Positions 56,694-64,000 of a stretch of 64,000 bases of DNA are shown here, piece after piece. The stretch lies in assembly GCA_013816485.1 (NCBI GenBank), contig JACDEI010000006.1, positions 63,139-127,138 on the forward strand, in the 5' to 3' direction. Below the pieces are notes generated by a model. It made no database searches, was not told the origin of the DNA, and saw only the letters and a program-made list of their open reading frames with translations. Origin of the DNA: Planctomycetota bacterium. Its GTDB lineage: Bacteria; Planctomycetota; UBA11346. How positions within the stretch are numbered: the first letter of the stretch is position 1; each line of letters opens with the position of its first letter. The translations under genes were made by a program, and so were the position numbers.

Positions 56694-57971
56694 ATGCCAG
56701 TTCCAAGCCGCCTGATCGCCCGTCGCACCCTGCTGAAGGCCGGTGCCATCAGCCTCGCGTTGCCGCTCTTGGATGCCATGACCGGCTCCGGTCTGCGGGC
56801 CGAGGAAGCCGCGCGCGCGCAGAGCCCCAAACGCATGGTCATCATCCAGCGGCCACTCGGGAGCTATGCACCGTACTTCTTCCCGCAGCAGCCGGGCCGG
56901 CAGTATGAAGCTCCGCGCCTGCTCAAGCTGATCGACGCACATCGAGCGCATTTCACCGTATTTTCAGGCATGAGCCACCCAGGGTATCCCAACAACCACG
57001 GCAGCGAATACGGGCTGCTGACGGGGGTGCATCCGGACGGATTCAAGAACTGGGACGACATCCACAATACCATCTCGATCGATCAGATGGCGGCCGAGGT
57101 GGTCGGGCGCCACACCCGTGTGCCGTATCTGCTGCTTGGCGGCATGGGGACCGGACTGTCGTTCAGCCGTGCTGGCGTGCCCTTGCCGGGCAACACCAAT
57201 CTGGCGCAGGTATTCAACCGCCTGTTCCTTGATGGAACCCCCGACGAGATCGCGCGTGAGGTGCGCCGTCTGCAGGACGGATGCAGCATCCTTGACGGCG
57301 TCCGTGACCAGATCGCCACGCTTGATCGTCAGCTTGGCGTCAACGACCGCCGGCGCATGGAAGTGCTCACCGGTACCATCCGCGAGGCTGAAGGAAGCCT
57401 CAAGCAGGAACAGGCCTGGGCGACCAAACCGAAGCCCAAGGTCGGTCAGACGGCTGGCAACGAAGCGGGCGAGTGGGTCGGCCACACGCGGCAGTGGTAT
57501 GATCTGATGCACTTGGCGCTCCAGACCGATTCCACCCGCGTGATCGTTTATCGCATGCCCGAACATGGTCCGGCATCGTCGGCCCCAGGCATCACGCTCG
57601 GCGACCACGACGCCTCGCATCACGGCCAGGATCCCATGAAGATCGAACAGGCCACATTGTACGAGCAAGTGCATTTCACCTCCTTCAACTACTTGCTCGG
57701 CAAGCTGGCGGGAACCGCCGAGGGCGGCGGCTCACTGCTTGACGCCACCCAGGTGCTGTTTCTCAGCAACCTGGGGGATGCTTCGGCGCACGCGTCCAAC
57801 AATCTGCCGGTGCTGCTCGCGGGCGGCGGCTATCGCCACCAAGGTCACGTGGCCTTCGATCGCCAGAAGAACTATCAGCTGGCTAACCTCTACGTTCGCA
57901 TGTTGCGCCAGACGGGTGTTGCGTGTGAACGGTTCGGAACCAGTACTGGGGTGGTGAGCGAATTGGACTGA
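56694..57971 (+). CDS. DUF1552 protein, Tat-exported, copy 1
   Basis: The ATG at 56694 (GGAG upstream) gives 425 residues. The Tat signal is RRTLLKAGAISLALPLLDA. The body has SPKRMVIIQRPLGSYAPYFF, HRAHFTVFSGMSHPGYPNNH, STRVIVYRMPEHGPASSAPG and HDASHHGQDPMKIEQAT, and LLDATQVLFLSNLGDASAHA, matching DUF1552. It follows the DUF1592 gene by 22 bases and so is in the same operon. The function is not established; the pair may act on an extracellular polymer. Confidence 0.9.
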   Translation: MPVPSRLIARRTLLKAGAISLALPLLDAMTGSGLRAEEAARAQSPKRMVIIQRPLGSYAPYFFPQQPGRQYEAPRLLKLIDAHRAHFTVFSGMSHPGYPNNHGSEYGLLTGVHPDGFKNWDDIHNTISIDQMAAEVVGRHTRVPYLLLGGMGTGLSFSRAGVPLPGNTNLAQVFNRLFLDGTPDEIAREVRRLQDGCSILDGVRDQIATLDRQLGVNDRRRMEVLTGTIREAEGSLKQEQAWATKPKPKVGQTAGNEAGEWVGHTRQWYDLMHLALQTDSTRVIVYRMPEHGPASSAPGITLGDHDASHHGQDPMKIEQATLYEQVHFTSFNYLLGKLAGTAEGGGSLLDATQVLFLSNLGDASAHASNNLPVLLAGGGYRHQGHVAFDRQKNYQLANLYVRMLRQTGVACERFGTSTGVVSELD

Positions 57972-58007
57972 TTTTTACTCAGCCCACCTCGCCAACCTTC
58001 CCAACCA

Positions 58008-59042
58008 ATGACCAAGAAAAAGAGCCCACCTTCTGGACGTGCGACCGCCCATGACGTGGCGAGCGGAGCCGGTGTCGCGGTGGACACCGTGTGGCAAATT
58101 CTGGGTGGACGTGGTGAGCGTTACAGCGCCGCCACCCGCGCACGCGTTTCACAGATCGCCCAGCACCTGGGGTATCAGCGCAACGCCGGAGCAGTGGCGA
58201 TCAGCACCGGACGGTTCCGCTGCTTGGCGATGGTCACCAGCACGGCAGGCCACCGCAGTGTGTGGGATACTGCGCTCTACGACGGTATCGAACGACGGCT
58301 GAGTCGTGACGGCTATCACTTGGCGATGGCGTGTTTGGCCGATGAGCAGTTGCGTGGCGACAGCTCGCTGGCGCGTTTCCTGGGCGAGCGCAACGCCGAT
58401 GGGCTCATCCTCAACTATGTCTACGAGATCCCGCCTGAGGTCGAGGATGCCATCGCCCGCCATCGGCACGCCGCGGTGTGGGTCAATCGCAAGCTGCCGT
58501 CACGCTGTGTGCATCCGGATGACCTCGCGGCGGGCCGCTCAGCAACGCAGGCGCTCATCGAGCTGGGCCATCGGCGTATCGCCTACCTGTCATCGCATCC
58601 CACGTCCCACTACAGCGACGCCGATCGCGCTGCCGGTCATACGCACGCGATGAGCGCTGCCGGGCTGATGCCACAGGTGCTCATGAGTCCGGATGCGCCA
58701 GGAGAACGCGACGCCTGGATGGCGCGGATGCGAGACCTGCTGCAACGTCCTGACCGCCCAACTGCGCTGGTGTGTTATGGACCCTTCGCCGCTTATCCGG
58801 TGCTGCGCGTGGCGCACGACCTGGGACTGGTGGTGCCGCGCGATCTCTCGATCAGCACTTTTTCCTCGTACATCGCTCATGATGCCGGTCCGGCACTGAC
58901 CACCTGGTTGATTCCCTATCGCACCATGGGTGAGGCGGTCGCTGATCTGGCGCTGAACGCGGTCGCTGGGCTACCCACGCCTGCGCTTGCGATCCCGTTC
59001 GCCGGCGTCACCGGTGCCACCAGCGCGCCACCGCCGGCCTAA
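58008..59042 (+). CDS. LacI-family transcriptional regulator
   Basis: The 344-residue protein begins with a lysine-rich arm and a LacI-type helix-turn-helix (ATAHDVASGAGVAVDTVWQI, LGGRGERYSAATRARVSQIA, QHLGYQRNAGAVA). The recognition helix is VDTVWQIL in place of the usual VATVSRVL. The sugar-binding periplasmic-type domain starts ISTGRFRCLAMVTSTAGHRS and continues to ISTFSSYIAHDAGPALTTWL. It lies 36 bases after DUF1552 copy 1 in the same direction and faces the second pair, so it probably regulates these genes in response to a sugar. Confidence 0.9.
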   Translation: MTKKKSPPSGRATAHDVASGAGVAVDTVWQILGGRGERYSAATRARVSQIAQHLGYQRNAGAVAISTGRFRCLAMVTSTAGHRSVWDTALYDGIERRLSRDGYHLAMACLADEQLRGDSSLARFLGERNADGLILNYVYEIPPEVEDAIARHRHAAVWVNRKLPSRCVHPDDLAAGRSATQALIELGHRRIAYLSSHPTSHYSDADRAAGHTHAMSAAGLMPQVLMSPDAPGERDAWMARMRDLLQRPDRPTALVCYGPFAAYPVLRVAHDLGLVVPRDLSISTFSSYIAHDAGPALTTWLIPYRTMGEAVADLALNAVAGLPTPALAIPFAGVTGATSAPPPA

Positions 59043-59113
59043 CAACAGATCTGGATCTGCCACGCGTTGTGGGCTCTTGGGCTATCGCCAACAGAATAAC
59101 TCGCCGGCGTCAG

Positions 59114-60541
59114 TCACGCCAACTCGGCCAACAGCTTCGTCCCGCACCCGATCGGTTTGTCCATCGGCACACCAGCGCGCGCCAGGATTCCCATCAGCAA
59201 GTCGCCGATGTTGCCATTTGCCTTGGCGTAACGGCCGGTGCGGATGGTGCCGCCGCCACGGCCGGCGATGATGGTGGGCAAGCGTTTGAAGCTGTGCCAA
59301 CCCTGGTCCATGCCCGAGCCCCACATGACGATGCAGTTGTCGAGCAGTGTGCCTGGGCCTTCCTTGAGGGTCTTCATGCGGCCGATGAGGTAGGCGAACT
59401 GTTCGATCGCGAAGCGATCGACCTTCATGAGCTTCGGCGGCTTGTCGGGATTGTCGTTGTGGCTGATATCATGATGGGAATCCGGCACGCCGATCTCCGG
59501 GTAGGAGATCGCGTGAACGTGGCCTGGGATCAGCGTGCACACCCGCGTCAGATCGGTCTGCCACGCCAGGATCATCAGATCGCACATCACCCGGATGTGC
59601 TCACTCCATTTCACTGATCCCGTAGGCACCTTCACTTCGATCGGCGGTGCGCTGGTGAAGCCGGCCTTGGAATTCTTGCCGGTGCCGGCCTTCGCCGCTG
59701 CGGCCTCGGCCTGCTGACGTTCGATGGCGGTGACGCGTTTCTCCAGCGAACGCATGCTGTCGAGGTATTCATCCAACCGCCGTTGATCCGCGCGCCCGAC
59801 GTTTCCCTGCAGGTCTTTCGCGCCCTGCAAGATCAGGTCGAGCATGCTGCGGTCGAGCGACTCGCCGGTGTCGTCCTGCACGGTGGCGAACTTGCCGGTG
59901 TCGACCGTCGGCCCGCCAACGCGACGCCGCTTCGACTGGCGTGAGGAGAACAAACGTTTGTAGACGTTGGCCGGACTGGTCTCGACCGGCAGCGGTTGGG
60001 TTGGCCCCGCCCAGGTGCCAGTGGTGTAATAGCGGTTGTTGAAACCCTGCTCGCCGAGGCCGCTCAAGCCGTTGTCCTTATAGCCGAGTTCGAGCGAGGG
60101 CACCGGCGTGTAGATGCCGATGCTGTTGGCGGCGATCTGATCGGCAGAGATCGCCAGATTGAGTTCGCCGGGTTTGTCGCGGTTGGGCATCGCCGCGGTG
60201 AGCCACGACGCCAGTTCGCGGCAGTGCGGCGGTGGCCACGGCTTGCCGTCTTCGGCGCCTTTCAAGTGATCTAGCAGCAGGCACTGATCGACCACCTCGC
60301 GCAGTGGTTCGAGCGACGGCGGCAGGCTGACCGGGAAGGTCGTGGGATCCGTGGGCCAGAACGCGTCCGCCCACACCCCGCACGTGTGGTACATGAAACC
60401 AAGCCGCACGGGTGGCTTGTACGCACCGCCGGACTTGGGCGTCTCGGCCCAGCCCATGGTTTCGAGCAGCGGTAATCCCAGCGCGATACCACCAAGTCCT
60501 TTGAGACAGGTCCGGCGGTCGATCAGCCAATGTTTGCGCAT
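59114..60541 (-). CDS. DUF1552 protein, Tat-exported, copy 2
   Basis: The 475-residue protein has the Tat motif DRRTCLKGLGGIALGLPLLE and the body of DUF1552: RLGFMYHTCGVWADAFWPTD, FNNRYYTTGTWAGPTQPLPV, LTRVCTLIPGHVHAISYPEI, GVPDSHHDISHNDNPDKPPK and CIVMWGSGMDQGWHSFKRLP. It differs clearly from copy 1, so the two pairs are not a recent duplication. It follows the DUF1592 copy 2 gene on the minus strand by 19 bases. Confidence 0.9.
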   Translation of the reverse strand: MRKHWLIDRRTCLKGLGGIALGLPLLETMGWAETPKSGGAYKPPVRLGFMYHTCGVWADAFWPTDPTTFPVSLPPSLEPLREVVDQCLLLDHLKGAEDGKPWPPPHCRELASWLTAAMPNRDKPGELNLAISADQIAANSIGIYTPVPSLELGYKDNGLSGLGEQGFNNRYYTTGTWAGPTQPLPVETSPANVYKRLFSSRQSKRRRVGGPTVDTGKFATVQDDTGESLDRSMLDLILQGAKDLQGNVGRADQRRLDEYLDSMRSLEKRVTAIERQQAEAAAAKAGTGKNSKAGFTSAPPIEVKVPTGSVKWSEHIRVMCDLMILAWQTDLTRVCTLIPGHVHAISYPEIGVPDSHHDISHNDNPDKPPKLMKVDRFAIEQFAYLIGRMKTLKEGPGTLLDNCIVMWGSGMDQGWHSFKRLPTIIAGRGGGTIRTGRYAKANGNIGDLLMGILARAGVPMDKPIGCGTKLLAELA

Positions 60542-60560
60542 CGGTGGTTCCTTTCAGCGG

Positions 60561-63098
60561 TCATCGGGTCACGCGACGATTCAGAAAAGGGTAGCTCATC
60601 GCGACGCGCACGATGAGCGACTGGAGGGCAAACCCGTCCTTGGCAATCGCGGCGCTCAGGTCATCGACCACCACCTCGTCGTAGCCGTCGAGCGCGCGGC
60701 ACAGCGCATACGACAGCACTTGGTGCGTCAACGCGCGGGTGATCTCGTCGCGCCTGCCGGCGATCAGGCGTTTGAGTTCCTTGGGCTGAGTGAAGGCGAG
60801 TTTCCCAGGCAGTTCGCCGCTGGCATCGACGCGCAGATTGGTGTCATCCTGTTCACGCCACCGACCGATGGCGTCGAAGTTTTCCAGGCCGAAACCGATG
60901 GGATCCATCACCACATGACAGCCGGCACAGGCCGGATCACTGCGGTGACGTTCCGCGCGCCGACGCAGGTTGAGCGTGGCGTTCTCTGCCACGTTCTGCT
61001 GATCTAGCGACGGCACGTTCATCGGTGGCGTCGGCGTCGGTTGACCAAGCAGGTTCTCCAGCACGAAACGTCCGCGTTTCACCGGGCTGGTGCGCGAGGG
61101 CAGCGAGGTCACCGCCAGCACCGCCGGCAGCGTCAGCAAACCTCCACGGTTGGCGTCGCTGAGCGTCACGCGACGGAACTGCGAACCCTTCACCTCGTTT
61201 TCCATGCCGTAGAGCCGCGCGAGCGAGCCGTTGAGGAAAGTGAAATCCGCAGTCACCAGATCGATCAGGCTGCGATTCTCACGTAGCACGGTCTCGAACA
61301 GCAGCGCGGCTTCTTCGTACATCGCGCGGCGCAGGCCGGCATCCATCAGCGGGAATTTCTGTTCATCGACCGGCATGGTGGCGAGGCGGTCGAGCCCGAG
61401 CCATTGCGCGCTAAAACCGTCGAAGAACGCCCGTGCCCGCGGATCAGCGATCAGGCGGCGGATCTGCGCCTCTAGCACCGCTGCGTCCTGCAGCTTTCCC
61501 TGATCTGCGAGCGCCGCGAGTTCGTCATCAGGCATGGTGGCCCAGAACAGGTACGACAGCTTGGCGGCGATCTGATGGTCGCCGATGCGCACGATCTGGT
61601 CGGGCGACCCACGGCTGGTGTCGGCGGCCAAGTAGAGAAATTGCGGCGAGACCAGTACGCCCTTGAGCATCAACTTGATCGCTTCGGCGAAGACCTCGTC
61701 CTGCTGGTCGGCCAGATCGAACACGCGCAGCAGCACGTCCAACTCGGACGTGGTCGCCGGTCGACGGAAGGCGCGGCGGGTGAAGGCCTCGGCGATCTGC
61801 CGTGCAGCTGCGCGTTTGTCGAGGTCTTTGCTCGGCATGGCGATGAACAAGCGCTTCTGCACCTCGGTTGGCGCGGCGGCTGGCGGACCGGTGATATCGA
61901 TGGTGTCGATCCACAACGTGCGCTTCTGTGGCTGGTCACCGGTGACTGGCGGCGCCGCCGGTTTTTCGGGGGGCGGTTTGGGTCCGGCCGCGGGCTTAGT
62001 CGGTGGTTTCGTGACCGCGGGCGGTTTGACGGCATCCGGATCGGGCTGCACCACCGGATTGACCACGATGAACGTGAGCGGCGCGCGACCAGCGGGCAGC
62101 TTGGCGGTGAGCGTGTAGGTTGCCGGGGTCTTGAGCGGCGCGGTGATCTTCAGTTCGCCCACCACCTGCGTGCCGATGCGCAGCGCGAGACGCAACGGCT
62201 CCTTGCCAATCTTCTCGGTCGCGGCGCGGATCTTGAACGTATAGGTGCCATCAACCGGCGCCGGCAGCACGCTGCCGAGTTGGACCGGACCACTGAGCTG
62301 ACGTTCGCCGCCGTCAGCTTTCCCAGCATCGACCTTGCCCTCGCTCTGCGCATCGAGTTGGCCCGCACGCCACGCGAGCTTCATCTGCCCAGGTTTGATC
62401 ACGCGATCGAGCACCTCATCGGCGATGAGCAGGTATTTCTCCATCAGCAGCGGCGCGATGCTGCTGTTGAACCCGGCCCCGACGACGTCGTGCGGCAACT
62501 CATCGGCGATCGCCGGTTCGACCCCGAAGAGGTCGCGCAGGGTGTTGGCGTACTCCACCTTCGACAGACGCCGCACCGGATGGGTACCCGGATCGGGCGG
62601 CGCGAGCCGACGCACCGCCGCCACCCACCGTCCGGCCCGCGCGCGTTCCTCATCGCTCGGCTGGCGTTCCCCTGGAGGCGGCATCTCGTGGCTGAGGAAC
62701 TTGGTTAGCGCATGCCGTACCAACGCCTGATCGCGCATGGCGATCTCGCCATCAGTGAGAAAACGCAGGTTGGTGTCGCCCTTGACCTTCTTCCCGCCAT
62801 GGCAGTCGAGGCAGTAAGTGGCGAACAACGGTTTGACGTGCTGGTCGAACGCCGCGACCACCGCCGCGCGCTCCGGCGAGAGTGCGCGTTCCGACGACGC
62901 CGCGCCGCAGGCCAGGGGCACGAGACCCAACAGCAGCACGGCCGGTGCCCATACAGACCCGGATCCTGGCACGCAAGGGCTCTGTTGGAACGTTCTAATA
63001 GCCACGGTCACTGGTATGACCTGCGTCCGTAAGACATGTCGGAGGAATCGCTGCGGGTGTGCTGACCAGGCTGACGTGCGTGCGCGGTCGCATTCCAA
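60561..63098 (-). CDS. Large secreted DUF1587/DUF1592/DUF1588/DUF1585 cytochrome protein, copy 2
   Basis: The frame is open from 63098, where it would start with TTG; the true start is uncertain. A GTG at 63005 would begin close to the signal sequence (WAPAVLLLGLVPLACG, possible lipobox LACG). The heme site CLDCHGGKKVKGD is followed by DUF1587 (RRLSKVEYANTLRDLFGV), a proline-rich insertion with KPPAVTKPPTKP, then DUF1595/1592 (AFTRRAFRRPATTSELDVLL, AAKLSYLFWATMPDDELAAL), DUF1588 with CAGCHVVMDPIGFGLENFD and DUF1585. It is partner of the second DUF1552 gene. Confidence 0.88.
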   Translation of the reverse strand: MECDRARTSAWSAHPQRFLRHVLRTQVIPVTVAIRTFQQSPCVPGSGSVWAPAVLLLGLVPLACGAASSERALSPERAAVVAAFDQHVKPLFATYCLDCHGGKKVKGDTNLRFLTDGEIAMRDQALVRHALTKFLSHEMPPPGERQPSDEERARAGRWVAAVRRLAPPDPGTHPVRRLSKVEYANTLRDLFGVEPAIADELPHDVVGAGFNSSIAPLLMEKYLLIADEVLDRVIKPGQMKLAWRAGQLDAQSEGKVDAGKADGGERQLSGPVQLGSVLPAPVDGTYTFKIRAATEKIGKEPLRLALRIGTQVVGELKITAPLKTPATYTLTAKLPAGRAPLTFIVVNPVVQPDPDAVKPPAVTKPPTKPAAGPKPPPEKPAAPPVTGDQPQKRTLWIDTIDITGPPAAAPTEVQKRLFIAMPSKDLDKRAAARQIAEAFTRRAFRRPATTSELDVLLRVFDLADQQDEVFAEAIKLMLKGVLVSPQFLYLAADTSRGSPDQIVRIGDHQIAAKLSYLFWATMPDDELAALADQGKLQDAAVLEAQIRRLIADPRARAFFDGFSAQWLGLDRLATMPVDEQKFPLMDAGLRRAMYEEAALLFETVLRENRSLIDLVTADFTFLNGSLARLYGMENEVKGSQFRRVTLSDANRGGLLTLPAVLAVTSLPSRTSPVKRGRFVLENLLGQPTPTPPMNVPSLDQQNVAENATLNLRRRAERHRSDPACAGCHVVMDPIGFGLENFDAIGRWREQDDTNLRVDASGELPGKLAFTQPKELKRLIAGRRDEITRALTHQVLSYALCRALDGYDEVVVDDLSAAIAKDGFALQSLIVRVAMSYPFLNRRVTR

Positions 63099-63152
63099 AA
63101 TTGCGGTCGCACAACCACGACCATAACCGTTTGAGCTTTCCCTGGAGTCCTC

Positions 63153-64000
63153 ATGCGCTTCGCCCTGCTGATCCTCAGCGTCGTCTTTATCATTCCGCTG
63201 TCCGCGGCCGAGATCGTCTTTCCCGACGACCCCAAGGCGGTGCTCGACGTCAAACGCGATCTGGGCGCTAAAGGCGACGGCAAAGCTGACGACACCGACG
63301 CGTTGCAGCAGGCGGTGTACCGCTGTCAGGCCAGCGACTTCAGCCGCACGGTCTACCTGCCGAAAGGGATTTACCGCATCACTAAACCGCTGGTGTTCAA
63401 ACCCAATGAGAAGGGCGGTGAAGGCTCAATGGTCGGGCCGTGGTTCTATGGGCAAGAACGCGACACCACGGTGATCCGGCTCGACGACAAAGCCGCAGGC
63501 TTCGGCGATCCGACCAAGCCGCAGGCGGTCATCCGCACCATGTCGCGGGCCGATGGCGTGCGTATGAACGCCGACTTCTTCGATCGCACCATGGTCAACC
63601 TGACCATCGATACCGGCGACAATCCCGGCGCGATCGGTGTGCTGTTCTACTCCAACAACACCGGGATCATGCGCGACGTGCGCATCACCGGAAACGGCGT
63701 GGTCGGTTTGGAGCTCGGCCTGCACGACCAGAACGGGCCACACCTAATCCAGGACGTCGAGATCAACGGCTTCACCACCGGCATCCACACCGCGAGTGGC
63801 ATCAACAGCCAGACCATGTCGCGAGTGACGGTGACCAAGGCGCAGGTCGGGCTGAAGCATCGCGGCCAAGTGTTTGCGGTAGAGGCCCTGACGGTGATCG
63901 GCGCGCCACTCGCGGTCGACAGCGATGAAGGTTCGTTGTGCTTGGTCGACTGCCGCTTTGAAGGACCGGCAGGAGCCAAGGGACCGGCGGTGACGCTCGG
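63153..64000 (+). CDS. Secreted beta-helix (pectate lyase superfamily) protein, N-terminal part
   Basis: An ATG at 63153 opens a frame that runs off the window. A signal peptide (FALLILSVVFIIPLSAA) is followed by KAVLDVKRDLGAKGDGKADD and TVYLPKGIYRITKPLVFKP, the first coil of the Pectate_lyase_3 or GH28-like right-handed beta-helix family. Later coils include DRTMVNLTIDTGDNPGAIGV and GIMRDVRITGNGVVGLELG. It starts 54 bases from the DUF1592 copy 2 gene, in the opposite direction. The catalytic residues would be downstream. A polysaccharide target is likely from family and neighbours. Confidence 0.85.
   Translation, partial: MRFALLILSVVFIIPLSAAEIVFPDDPKAVLDVKRDLGAKGDGKADDTDALQQAVYRCQASDFSRTVYLPKGIYRITKPLVFKPNEKGGEGSMVGPWFYGQERDTTVIRLDDKAAGFGDPTKPQAVIRTMSRADGVRMNADFFDRTMVNLTIDTGDNPGAIGVLFYSNNTGIMRDVRITGNGVVGLELGLHDQNGPHLIQDVEINGFTTGIHTASGINSQTMSRVTVTKAQVGLKHRGQVFAVEALTVIGAPLAVDSDEGSLCLVDCRFEGPAGAKGPAVTL

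Overview
The window is high-G+C DNA from a Gram-negative bacterium, most likely a member of the PVC group (Planctomycetota, Verrucomicrobiota or a relative). The strongest pointers are two DUF1592-type cytochrome plus DUF1552 gene pairs, planctomycete-style Ser/Thr kinases with odd fusions, a secreted FGly-type sulfatase, right-handed beta-helix proteins and BshA. The genus cannot be named from sequence alone. I found no tRNA, rRNA, CRISPR array or transposase.

Layout. 1-15.5 kb is a surface-polysaccharide locus: the N-terminus of GDP-mannose 4,6-dehydratase (gmd), a UDP-HexNAc 6-dehydrogenase, a decayed vapBC module and an orphan antitoxin, a UDP-glucuronate 4-epimerase-like enzyme, a Wza-type export protein, a Wzc-type tyrosine kinase, an O-antigen ligase/polymerase-like protein, bshA (bacillithiol), a PEGA lipoprotein and fucU. 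15.5-19.1 kb holds type IV pilus motors: pilT, a stand-alone MshEN domain protein and pilB. 19.3-23 kb holds a YdjY-domain secreted protein, a DUF1611 protein and pyrD. 23.3-28 kb is a tightly coupled operon of a small charged protein, aconitase and fumarase C. 28.2-40.4 kb carries a diheme cytochrome, three Ser/Thr kinases (one fused to a sensor/HAMP/cyclase-like module, one to a SUMF-like module), a thioredoxin-fold protein, a Gfo/Idh/MocA oxidoreductase, a YdcF protein, a stand-alone DbpA-like RNA-binding protein and a ZIP metal transporter. 40.4-43.4 kb has an SGNH esterase and a beta-helix protein. 43.7-44.8 kb is a broken sigma-54 activator. 44.9-48.7 kb has a 2-oxo-acid decarboxylase and an ahpC-ahpD-dps oxidative stress cluster. 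48.9-64 kb has a sulfatase, an ene-reductase, a secreted protein, two DUF1592/DUF1552 pairs converging on a LacI regulator, and the start of another beta-helix protein.

The most unusual content is intergenic. Four copies of a long palindromic element share terminal arms around GGCCAATGCTGGAAAGCTAA and inner arms of the type CGCCACGAAGRCACGAAG. A second class consists of short words, mostly heptamers such as GGCTACG, GACTACA, CGTAGCT, GTGCGAC and ATTCTGC, tandemly repeated and often followed by their own reverse complement. Both classes sit almost always just after stop codons, so they look like mobile or self-propagating hairpins that may work as terminators or mRNA 3' ends. Base-pairing is kept while the words differ from copy to copy, which is the best candidate here for something undescribed.

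Functionally the window combines building a fucose/uronate-type envelope polysaccharide, surface motility, signalling by Ser/Thr kinases, defence against peroxide, and use of sulfated or acetylated polysaccharides.
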